The notes beneath the pieces were generated by a model. The model was not told the origin of the DNA, did not search any database, and saw only the letters and a list, made by a program, of their open reading frames with translations. Positions 22,916 to 35,689 of a stretch of DNA of 64,000 bases are shown here, piece after piece. Origin of the DNA: Flaccisagitta enflata (Eukaryota > Chaetognatha > Sagittoidea > Aphragmophora); assembly GCA_965153355.1 (NCBI GenBank), contig OZ231126.1, positions 1,488,001-1,552,000 of the forward strand, given 5' to 3'. Both the position numbers and the translations under genes were made by a program. Within the stretch, counting starts at the first letter, position 1; each line of letters starts with the position of its first letter.

Positions 22916-23257
22916 CTCTCGCTCTGGCTGTTGCTCTCTCTTTCTCTCATTCTCTTCTGTGCATTTATGCAAAATAGCAAAATGAAATAAAAAATTTTTC
23001 TTGGGAGGTAGAATTCTATCAATTGATTAGTATTCCTGACGGAGCCAGCAACTAGCTCATTGACCCAATGTCACCAATAGCTTGGCTCTATCATTCGAGG
23101 TAAAATCACAATTTTGTAATTGTTAACAGTTGACATCACTTTTTCCACCAAATACCACAGACTGATGCAATGCAGTAACATTGTAACAAAGTACCAATGG
23201 ATGGATACAAATTCCTCCCTCCTCAATTCTTCTGTTCATTTAGTCCCCACTTTGCAG
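22883..23257 (+). other. No supported gene; leads to an acceptor
   Basis: TC-rich to 22960, then AT-rich sequence ending in the acceptor TCATTTAGTCCCCACTTTGCAG. Confidence 0.5.
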
Positions 23258-23384
23258 TGACTTTTCACTGGCCACCAATCATGTCTCAAAATGTAAGGGT
23301 GAGGATGAAGATGACAATTTGAATCGCAACTTCTATCATGGCGAAACCAAAGATGATGAAGATGATGTTGATGATGCCAACAGA
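23258..23384 (+). CDS. Candidate acidic exon, gene unassigned
   Basis: A strong acceptor (GTTCATTTAGTCCCCACTTTGCAG region) and the donor AACAGA|GTAAGC bound 127 bp. The frame taking one base to complete a codon is open for 42 codons: DFSLATNHVSKCKGEDEDDN, then LNRNFYHGETKDDEDDVDDANR-like acidic sequence. It needs two carried bases and ends on a codon. The exon at 11255 also leaves two bases, but lies beyond poly(A) sites, so this is probably another gene. The Asp codons are GAT-rich, as in the nearby GAT arrays. No domain recognised. Confidence 0.4.
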
Positions 23385-23391
23385 GTAAGCA

Positions 23392-23530
23392 CTTTTTGGG
23401 CAGCGGCCCCAAAGAGCCAATGTTTTGAAAAACACAGGAGTGAACCATTACATATGTCCCTGGTCTGACCTCACTACCTTGAATTAGCAATAAAGCAGGG
23501 CAATGGATACTGCTTACCATATGCAATCCT
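23392..23530 (+). repeat. GGCCCC-family element 4, short diverged copy
   Basis: CTTTTTGGGCAGCGGCCCCA, then GAAAAACACAGGAGTGAACC and, after unrelated sequence, GCAGGGCAATGGATACTGCT. It has no core array and is the most diverged copy. Confidence 0.6.
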
Positions 23531-23655
23531 TAGATGCAGGCCCAGCCAGAGGGGGTTTACCCCATCTGAGATGGGAAGCCCGGGCACCAGTGACACCTGT
23601 GAGAGCCTCTGTAATACAAGAGAAAAAGAAAAAAAAAAGAAAAAAAAAAGAAAAA

Positions 23656-24394
23656 TAGTCGCAAAAGCGTTAGATGGTCAGCGGTACCCGTTGCCCCCAT
23701 GTGAGTTTATGTGGATGTCTGGTGGTAAGAGGGGCAGCGGCCCCGAAGGGGCCGATGACCTATGCTTAGCAAGTTTGGAGCTTCAAGGCTGGGATTTGAG
23801 CCTTAAGGCGGGGTTTAAGCCTTAAGGCTGGGATTTGAGCCTTAAGACTGGGATTTGAGCCTTGAGGCTGGGATTGGAGCCTTTAGGCTGGGATTGGAGC
23901 CTTGAGGCTGGGGTTTGAGCCTTGAGGCTGGGATTTGAGCCTTGAGGCTGGGATTTGAGGTTTGAGGCTGGGATTTGAGCTTCCAGGCTGGGATCTGAGC
24001 ATCCAAGCTGGGATTTGAGCCTCAAGGCTGGGATTTGAGCCTCAAGGCTGGGATTTGAGCCTCGAGGCTGAGATTTGAGCCTCAAGGCTGGAATTTGAGC
24101 CTCAATGCTGGAATTTGGGCCTCAAGGCTGATATTTGAGCATCAAGGCTGGGATTTGAGCCTCGAGGCTGGGATTTGAGCTTCGAGGCTGGGATTTAGGC
24201 CTCAAGGCTGAGATTTGAGCATCAAGGCTGGGATTTGAGCCTCGAGGCTAGGAATTGAGCATCAAGGCTGGGATTTAGGCCTCATAAGGGGGTGGACGGA
24301 CGGAGGAGAAGAAGGAGGAGAAGGAGAAGGAGGAGAAATTTCTCCTGTGTGAAAGCATAGGTCAACAGCCCCTTCGGGGCCGCTGCCCAAAAAG
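23656..24394 (+). repeat. GGCCCC-family element 5, GCATAGGTCAT subtype
   Basis: Starts TAGTCGCAAAAGCGTTAGAT and GGTCAGCGGTACCCGTTGCC, then GGGGCAGCGGCCCCGAAGGG and CCGATGACCTATGC. The core 23775-24285 holds about 24 units (AGGCTGGGATTTGAGCCTC). Then GGACGGACGG, the inverted GCATAGGTCAAC, CCCCTTCGGGGCCGCTGCCC and AAAAAGGG. Confidence 0.88.
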
Positions 24395-24399
24395 GGAAA

Positions 24400-24899
24400 C
24401 AGGTCGCCCAAGGGCAATACGTGGTCAGCGATACCCGTTGCCCTGCTTTGCATGGTTGTAAATCGGAATGAGAGGCAGGGCAGCAGCCCCGAAGGAGACG
24501 AAGTCCTATAGAACACAGGAGTCTTTCGTTCGTTCATTCGTCCGTCCGTTCGTCCATTCGTCCATTCATCTGCCCTCCGACCCTCTCAGGCCTGAAAATT
24601 GGCCTTCCAGGCCTAAAATCTGCCCTCTTAAGCCTGAAATCTGCCTTCTCAGGCCTTGAGTCTGAGAGAGCAGATTTCAGGCCTGGGAGGGCAGATTCAA
24701 GCCTGAGAGGACAGATTTCAGGCCTGATAGGGCAGATTTTAGGCCTGAGAAGGTAGATTTTAGGCCTGAGAGGGCAGATTTCAGGCCTGAGAGGGCCTAG
24801 GGGGGGGGACGAACAAACGAACGAACAGACAAACGAACGAACGAAAGTCCCCTGTGTTCTACAGGACTTCGTCCCCTTCGGGGCCGCTGCCCAAAAAAG
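24400..24899 (+). repeat. GGCCCC-family element 6 with palindromic core
   Basis: CAGGTCGCCCAAGGGCAATA, GGTCAGCGATACCCGTTGCC, GCAGCAGCCCCGAAGGAGAC and GTCCTATAGAACACAGGAG at the left. The core reads CTCTCAGGCCTGAAATCTG up to about 24655 and then its reverse complement. The right end is GTTCTACAGGACTTCGTCCC and GGGGCCGCTGCCC. Confidence 0.88.
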
Positions 24900-24906
24900 G
24901 GAAAAA

Positions 24907-25573
24907 CAGGTCGCCCAAGGGCAATATATGGTCAGCGATACCCTTTGCCCTGCTTTGAGTGATTGTGAGTTAGAGTGAGGGGAAGCAGGGCAGCGGCCCC
25001 AAAGGGGACGAAGTCCTGTAGAACACAGGGGGACTTTTTGTTGTTATGCTTTACCTGGATGAGATGCTACATAGAGGGTTGACTGAAGGCCTTCAAGAGC
25101 TTAAATTGAGGTCTAAGAAGGCTGATGTAAGGCCTGAGAATGCCAATTGGAATCATGAGAGGACTAACTTGAGGCCTAATTTGAGGCATGAGAGGATAGG
25201 TTTGAGGCATGGGAATTTTGATTTGAGGCCTAGGAGGCCTAGTTTGAGGTCTGAAAGGCCAGGTTTGAGGCCTGAGGGGTCGGATTTGAGGCCTGACAGG
25301 CTGGATTTGAGGCCAGAGAGGCTGGATTTGAGGCCTGAGAGGCTGGATTTGAAGCCTGAGAGGCTGGATTTGAGGCCTGAGAGGCTGGATTAGAGGCCTG
25401 AGAGGCTGGATTTGAGGCCTGAGAGGCTGGATTTGAGGCCTGAGAGGCCAGATTTTAGGCCTGAGGGGCCTGATAAGGGGGGGACGAACTAACGAACTAA
25501 CGAACGGACGAACAAACGAAAGTCCCCCTGTCTACAGGACTTCGTCCCCTTCGGGGCCGCTGCCCAAAAAGGG
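24907..25573 (+). repeat. GGCCCC-family element 7
   Basis: Full left module (CAGGTCGCCCAAGGGCAATA..GGGCAGCGGCCCCAAAGG..GTCCTGTAGAACACAGG), a core of about 18 units (25085-25465) that becomes more regular to the right, and the inverted right end. It directly follows element 6, head to tail. Confidence 0.9.
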
Positions 25574-25577
25574 AAAA

Positions 25578-26233
25578 CAGGTCGCCCAAGGGCAATATGT
25601 GGTCAGCGATACCCGTTGCCCTGCTTTGATTGTGAATTTGAGTGAGGGGAAGCAGGGCAGCGGCCCCGAAGGGGACGAAGTCCTGTAGAACACAGGGGGA
25701 CTTTCGTTCGTCCTACCTGAGGAAGTGGATGAGATGCTATAGAGGGCTGACTGAAGGCATTTAAGATTTTAAACTGAGGTCTTAGAAGGCTGATATAAGG
25801 CCTGAGAATGCCAATTGGAAGCTTGAGAGGGCTGACTTATGGCTTGAGAGAGCTGGATTAAGGCTTGAAAGGCCAGAGGACTGATTTGAGGCCTGAGAGG
25901 CTTAATCTGAGGCATAAGAGGCCAGGTTTGAGGCCTGAGAAGCCAGATTTGAGGCCTGAGAAGCCAGATTTGAGGCCTGAGAGGCCAGATTTGAGGCCTG
26001 AGAGGCCAGATTTGGGGCCTGAGAGGCCAGATTTGAGGCCTGAGAGGTCAGATCTGAGGCCTGAAGGGCCAGATCTGAGGCCTGAGAGGCTAGTTTTGAG
26101 GCCTGAGAGGCTGACTTTGAGGCCTGAGGGGTCTGATGAAGGGGGGGACTAACGAACGAACGGACGAACGGACGAACGAAAGTCCCCCTGTGTTCTACAG
26201 GACTTCGTCCCCTTCGGGGCCGCTGCCCAAAAA
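25578..26233 (+). repeat. GGCCCC-family element 8
   Basis: Same layout as element 7. The core 25745-26130 uses AGGCCAGATTTGAGGCCTG units. It starts four bases after the AAAAAGGG end of element 7. The left pre-core segment (GATGAGATGCTATAGAGGGC) is shared with elements 7 and 11. Confidence 0.9.
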
Positions 26234-26251
26234 GAAATAAAAAAGGAAAAA

Positions 26252-26818
26252 TAGTCGCAAAAGCGTTAGATGGTCAGCGGTACCCATTGCCCCTATGTGA
26301 GTGTATGAGGATGTGAGGTGGTGAGAGGGGCAGCGGCCCCGAAGGAGCCGATGACCTATGCTGTTTTTATTTGACCCTGGAGGCTGGAATTGGGGCCTTG
26401 AAGCTGGGGTTTGAGCTTAGAGTCGGGGATTTGAGCCTCATGGCTGAGATTTGAGCCTTGAGCCTGGGATTTGGGCCTCGAGGTTGGGGTTTGAGCCTGG
26501 ATGCTAGGATTTGTGCCTCAAGACTTGGATTTGAGCCTTGAGGCTGGGATTTGGGCCTTGAGGCTGGGATTTGGGCCTTGAGGCTGGGATTTGGGCCTTG
26601 AGGCTGGGATTTGGGCGTTGAGGCTAGGATTTGGGCCTCGAGGCTTGGATTTGGGCCTCGAGGCTGGGATTTGGTCCTCCAGACTGGGATTTGGGCCTCG
26701 AGGCTGGGATTTGAGGGGGGGGGACGAAGAAGATGGAGGAGGAGGAGAAGGAGAAAATCCCCCGTATGTGTGAAAGCATAGGTCATCGGCCCCTTCGGGG
26801 CCGCTGCCCAAAAAGGGG
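26252..26818 (+). repeat. GGCCCC-family element 9, GCATAGGTCAT subtype
   Basis: TAGTCGCAAAAGCGTTAGAT, GGGGCAGCGGCCCCGAAGGA, CCGATGACCTATGC, a core of about 16 units (GAGGCTGGGATTTGGGCCT), a G run, the inverted GCATAGGTCATCGGCCCC, and GCCGCTGCCC, then AAAAAGGGG. Confidence 0.9.
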
Positions 26819-27089
26819 AAATAAATAATAAGTAATAAAAAAATGATGAGAAAATGAAAAAAAGGAAGGTTCTATCCAAGTTACAAGTTCTGGAGGCTGA
26901 AGTTTCAGCACTGGAACAAACTTTAAGGCAATGAAAAATATTGCAATAGTTGAAATATTAAGAGTAGAGGAGGGGGCTAAAGGGGGAGGGGAGTCCAACC
27001 AAGGGAGCCAGCAGAGGGGTGCGCCATATTTCTGGCCGGGCCTGCTTGCGTATTGTAAGACTGAATAGAAACACAAATTTACACACAAA

Positions 27090-27333
<244 letters not shown>

Positions 27334-27365
27334 GGAAGAGAGACAAAGAGCAACAAAAACACTGA

Positions 27366-27530
27366 ATTTAGAGAAAAATCTAAGTTATGAGAAAAAGATA
27401 GAAAGACAGACAATCTGAGTTATGAGAAATAACAAAATTGTCAAATTCTCATAACATAGAATCTGACTTATGAGAAAAGTGCTAAATTCTAAGTAACGCG
27501 ACTTAGAAAAATCTGAATAACGAGATTTTC
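27366..27530. repeat. TCTAAGTTATGAGAA motif cluster, inverted copy
   Basis: Contains ATCTAAGTTATGAGAAAAAG and GATAGAAAGACAGACAATCT, the reverse complement of words at 22340-22400, and ends AACGCGACTTAGAAAAATCT, cf. GTCGTGTTACTTAGAATCTG at 22263. Confidence 0.75.
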
Positions 27531-27532
27531 CC

Positions 27533-27983
<451 letters not shown>

Positions 27984-28169
27984 AATGGCGCTGGACCAAC
28001 ATTATGGAAAGATTAGTGAGTCAATCCTGAAAATGCGTTCCGAGCGAATAGTTTTGTAAGCGGACCCTCATTAATTTCATTTGTAATCTCGACTAACATG
28101 CTTCATCGAGACTTTATGGCACTGAGAAGCGTCGTCTCAAGTTATACGTTTGACTTTAGCTGCATGTCT

Positions 28170-29085
28170 AACTCACCAAATGGACCTGTTGTTATCACGC
28201 CATGTGGTCTCAAGCCTGCCCAATTGACTATGTCTCTATCTTGTAAATGGAACTGTTGTAATCATGCCATGTGGCATCGAGCCTACCCAAATTTTGATAG
28301 CTTAAGCCCCCATCTTTTGAGTGCTATTGTTGCCGTTTGGTGTATTTACAGCCCGCCCAATGGTTTACGCTTTTAATGTTTAAGTTGTATGTTTGTTTTC
28401 ACGCCATTTTGTGCCCGGCCTACCCAAATCCCAACCGCTTATACATCCATCTATTAAGTGGTGTTGTTGTATTCACACCATGTGGTCCTGAGCCTGCCCA
28501 AATTTCAGTAGCTCAAGCCACCTTCTTTTGAGTGGTGCAGTTTTATTCTGGCCGTATGTTGTAATATCTACAGCCCGCCCAATCGCTTACGCTTCTATCC
28601 TTTAAACGGTGTTGTTTTATGCGCGCCATGTGGTGTCGAGCCTGCCCAAACCCGCATCGCTTATGCATCAATCTTTAAGTGGTGTTGTTGTATTCACACC
28701 ATGTGGTTCTGAGCCTGCCCAAAATTCAATAGCTCAAGTCACCATCTTTCGAGTGTTGCAGTTGTATTCTGGCCGTGTGTTGTATCTACAGCCGGCCCAA
28801 TCGCTTACGCTTCTATCCTTTAAACGGTGTTGTTGTACGCGCGCCATGTGGTGTCGAGCCTGCCCAAATCCCACTCGCTTATGCATCCATCTATTAAGTG
28901 GTGTTGTTGTATTCACACCATGTGGTCCTGAGCCTGCCCAAAATTCATTAGCTGAGGCCACCATCTTTTCAGTGGTACAGTTGTAATCTGGCCGTGTGTT
29001 GTATCTACAGCCTGCCCAATCGCTTACGCTTTTATCCTTTAAACGGTATTGTTGTACGCGCGCCATGTGGTGTCGAGCCTCTGGG
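28170..29085. repeat. Satellite: about 72-bp monomers in a 220-bp higher-order repeat
   Basis: Thirteen monomers begin near 28200, 28264, 28334, 28402, 28478, 28550, 28624, 28698, 28772, 28844, 28917, 28991 and 29063, each with a GCC(A/G)TGTGGT..GCCTGCCC-type start. From 28478 three monomer types cycle in fixed order (ACCATGTGGTCCTGAG, GCCGTGTGTTGTATC, GCCATGTGGTGTCGAG) with a period of 220 and much higher similarity at that spacing. Confidence 0.88.
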
Positions 29086-29299
29086 GCTTTCCAAAGGGAA
29101 TTTGGTAATTTAACTAAACTTCGAATTTGAAACGAAACGTCTCTTTGATGTCCTGATTAATGGTCTAAGACCCTAAAGCAAAAATTGCTTAGAAAATTTG
29201 GGGTATTTTGACATTAAAAGAGCACAATAGGGATGTCTCTTTCTTCCACTCTCTCTGGCTCTGTCCCTCTATGGCTGTTTCTGTATGTCTTTCTCTGTC

Positions 29300-30107
<808 letters not shown>

Positions 30108-30345
30108 TTTTAGTCGCGTACTATGCGACTCTACAACCCGCTTTGTCGGTCCGTCCGTCGGTCCGTCCGTCGGTCCGTCCGTCCGTCCGTCCGTCCGTCC
30201 GTCCGTCCGTCCGTCCGTCACACTTTACTTTCTTTGTTTTTTTTTTGGTCCTCGGCCTCAATGCTCCTGCCCAGGTGATCAAGTGACCTAAGATACGGCC
30301 CCTGCCCACCCGCACGCGACTGGGGTTGCCGAGTATCCGGCCTTG
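30108..30345 (+). repeat. TAGTCGCG-family copy with GTCC expansion
   Basis: TAGTCGCGTACTATGCGACT, CCCGCTTTGTCGGTCCGTCC, a pure GTCC run to about 30218, CACACTTTACTTTC, AATGCTCCTGCCCAGG, GCCCCTGCCCACCCGCACGC and GAGTATCCGGCCTTGTTT. Confidence 0.9.
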
Positions 30346-30483
30346 TTTGACAAAGACGAGGATCTGTTACCTGACCTCGGTTGGTTCCACATTGGTTAAC
30401 AGCGATAGTTTCTTAAAAATGAAAAAAGAATATCTCATACTTGTAAACAAGCGTCCACGTTGGAAGAGTACTGCTTGAAACGA

Positions 30484-30976
30484 AACAGGGCCGGATACGC
30501 CGAAATCCAGTCGCGGACGGTTGGGCAGGAGCAGTAACGCAAAAAACCGCTTGCAATTCAACAAGGCCATGTGAAGGCCAATAAGTGCGCCTCGCTTGAT
30601 TAGGATTTTGTGAAGGAACGTTTTTGATGTATGTATGAATGAATGAATGAATGAATGAATGAATGAATGAATGAATGAATGAATGGATGAATGGATGAAT
30701 GGATGAATGGATGAATGGATGAATGAATGAAAGAATGAATGTGGTAAAGCATGAAAGGTGATAGGAATGAAGAAATACGTCAGTTTGAGCCCTTTTGCGC
30801 ATTTCAATCATTTGCGTGACCGACCAACCAACCAACGAACCAACCAACGGACATGACCTCTTATAGAAGTGCGAGGACGCATTTAAAGATGGAACGGACT
30901 TACAGACTTACAGACTTACGAATGGATGGACGGACTGACACGGCCAGGTGTAGAGTCGCGTGTTCGCGACTATAAA
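30484..30976 (-). repeat. TAGTCGCG-family copy split by a (GAAT)n-bearing segment
   Basis: 30484-30553 (AACAGGGCCGGATACGCCGA) and 30925-30976 (GTGTAGAGTCGCGTGTTCGC) match the two ends of the copy at 49204. The middle carries (GAAT)n 30632-30735 and a second-subtype end (ACCTCTTATAGAAGTGCGAG, near 30860). This is either an insertion or two copies merged. Confidence 0.7.
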
Positions 30977-31002
30977 GCTACTACAACCAGATTGGTCTCA
31001 TA

Positions 31003-31975
31003 ACTATGGCAAAAAAAAAAACCGAACAGTTATTTCTATTGCTCATAAATCCTTTGAAAATTCACCCAGTGTGCTGAAATTTTTACTTAAGTTACTTTTT
31101 AGTATCATTAAGCATCACTGAAAAAATCAATGACCTGCTCTAAATAGTTTGAGAATTATAGATTTTTTAAAAGTGCTTGTCAGAAGATCAGAAATTCAAT
31201 GTACACACATAAGAATTTACTAAGAATTAATAAACAAACTTGAAAAAACCATACTAAATCTAGTCCGATTTTGATGAAATTTTAAGTGGAAGTAAACCAC
31301 AGTGTTAGCGGGCTGTGATAAAAATTTCATTACAAAACTCCAATTATTTTAGCAGAAACAGCAAGTTTTCTATAACTTTTTTTGTGGTTTTTAGAATGAA
31401 GTAAATGAAGATGAAATCTGAAATATAAATCGATGCTAAGGCCAGAGTTTTTTACCAATTATCATGATTTTTTAACTGGTAACTTTTGTACATATGATTC
31501 ATCTCCAGTAAAATTTTTGTGAAGATTGAAGCATTTTTAGTCCCCCAAATTGCAAAAATATTCTAACAGGTAGCAGAATATTTCTTATCCTGAGCAAGCT
31601 TACAATCAACCAATATCTACCCCACTAGACTTTATCTGAGTAGATGCGAATTTTGCCTAGTATTAGTAAATATTACCATCAGACTACAGTTCAAAAATCA
31701 TGACAGAACTCCCAAAACTTTTTGCACAATGCCAATTTTACTGCAAATGGTAATATTTTGATTTAGGATTTACGTCATCTCTGGCAGTCCAAAAAAGAGG
31801 TGACTTTAATAAAAACGTGATAACGGCTAAAGTTTTCAACGGATTTTGATGAAATTTTTACCAGACATAGTCCATATCATGGTTATCATTTACTGTAAAT
31901 TTTATGCAAATTGGTCAACATTTTCATACTTTTTTGCTCTCTCAAAAGTTGTTCGGTTTTTTTTTTTGCCATAGT
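31003..31975. mobile_element. 973-bp TA-flanked inverted-repeat element
   Basis: ACTATGGC, an A run and CCGAACA at the left are mirrored by TGTTCGG, a T run and GCCATAGT at the right. TA lies at 31001-31002 and 31976-31977. The inside is AT-rich with no frame over 60 codons, so it is non-autonomous or dead. The TA duplication places it with Tc1/mariner-type elements. Confidence 0.75.
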
Positions 31976-31977
31976 TA

Positions 31978-32751
<774 letters not shown>

Positions 32752-32857
32752 TCCATTATCATTGAATTTGATGCGTTGTTTCCCAGGCACAAACTTGATT
32801 TAGCGCACTGTGGGTTAGAATCAGGATGTTAGCTTAATAATTGATTCTCTGTTTGTA

Positions 32858-33080
32858 AGTATAGTTCGGCGATTTGGCTATTCTAAAACAGTTCAATTGG
32901 GTTCAATTATGAAATCAGTATTCGCGAATATAGGTTCGGTTCAATTACTGCTAAAATCGATTTTCGGGTACGGTTTTTATCAATTACATTTACTTCTTGA
33001 TAGACACTTTTGCATGGCCGATTAAATTTGATCATTTAGAATATGCTTTAATTTTTCATTTAGTAGAAGAAGAAGAAATC

Positions 33081-33167
<87 letters not shown>

Positions 33168-33290
33168 GAGGTAAAGGTGGATAGGGGATTAGGATTAGAG
33201 AAAAAACCGAGCCACTTGATCAGTTTTTTTTTGTTTTCCAATTTCCGGTCATTATAAAAATGGTAACCTAGCTTAGGTTATTATCGGGTA
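32858..33290. repeat. Dispersed repeat with internal (GA)n, copy 1
   Basis: ATAGTTCGGCGATTTGGCTA, GGTTCAATTATG, TCGCGAATATAGGTTCGGTT and ACCGATTTTCGG-like words match 62353-62490 in the same order. Both copies then carry a GA run (here 33084-33164). The ends are not clear. Confidence 0.6.
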
Positions 33291-34369
33291 CCCTTCTACC
33301 ACTATTTGTAAGTTATGCTTATCTTGACGTCACAAAGTAAGATCGTTATGCAAGGCTTTTTCCTTCTCTCTACAGGTCTTTCAATCTGTCCATTAGTTGG
33401 TGGAGCTTTATGTGTGTTAATTTCTGGTCGATTATGCATCCAAGCTCCTGTCCAAATACCCATATGATAATTCAGATCACTGAGTCTGCCCACTTGAATG
33501 AAACATAGCCATGTTCCTTTGTGCTTAAGGATTTAACATAAAGTGGAAAAAAACAATTTATATAAGTGCAGATGAGCTGCGCAAAAAAGGAACTGAACAA
33601 AATTTTGCTTTGTAGCAAAGCTGCCTTATTGCCATTATATGAGTCATGAAGAACAATTATTGATGAATCATGAAATCAGGCAGGTACGCTTTAATAGCGG
33701 GTGAGCTTCAGGCGTGCTCTTCTGTGACTCAAAGAATTACTGAATTAGACTTTACTATCCCTCAGTGCCAATTATTCCAATTTTATCTTGTCTATTTTCT
33801 GCATTTATGATATGATCAGTTTCCCGCCTGTCTTTCTCCTTGTCATTGCTCTTTCTCTCTCCTCTGTGCTCACACGTCCTTCATTCAAGTTGTCTGTTTA
33901 TGCTTCCTTTCTCTTCTTTCATAGCCCCGTTTGTTGTCTTTGTCCTTTTGTTGTCGTTGTCTTTGTCCTATTGTTGTCGTTGTCTTTGTCCCATTGTACT
34001 TGGACGTGGTTCCCTCCTTCATTGATGCCTGTCTCGTCACTAATGCTGCCATCGCCGTCATTGTCATCATCATTGTCAAAAACATCGTTGTCATCGCCAT
34101 CGTCATCGTCGCCGTCATCGTCATTGCCATCGTTGCCATAGTTATTGTTATTTTGACGTCTGGCCTCGCTTTCTCACTCTCGCAGACATCCCTCCCTTCT
34201 TCATTATTGTTCTTTTTGTTTGTTTTTGGTTTGTTATTCATATTCTTCTCCGTTTCCTCTTCCTCTTCCTCCTTTCTCATAATCCTTTCTTTTCCTGTTT
34301 TTTTGTGCGCTTTTTGTGAGACAAAGTCGATTTGCGCTGTTACCGAGGTAATTGAACAGAAGGAGGGAG

Positions 34370-34370
<1 letters not shown>
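33291..34370. other. Intergenic, no gene seen
   Basis: 33930-34160 is a decayed GTTGTC/ATCGTC trinucleotide tract whose hydrophobic frames mimic membrane segments. The rest is unremarkable AT-rich sequence. Confidence 0.5.

Positions 34371-34436
<66 letters not shown>
34371..34436. repeat. (GA)n microsatellite
   Basis: Pure GA run. Confidence 0.97.
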
Positions 34437-35629
<1,193 letters not shown>

Positions 35630-35689
35630 CACTCCGCCGCTCCATATTGTTTCAAAATTTGCATAAACACAATCATGGAATGGAAGATT

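Noticed and set aside
26849-26932. Short plus-strand frame with a coiled-coil look (KLQVLEAEVSALEQTLRQ)
   Set aside because: Only 20-30 codons next to an element tail, with no splice or promoter support.
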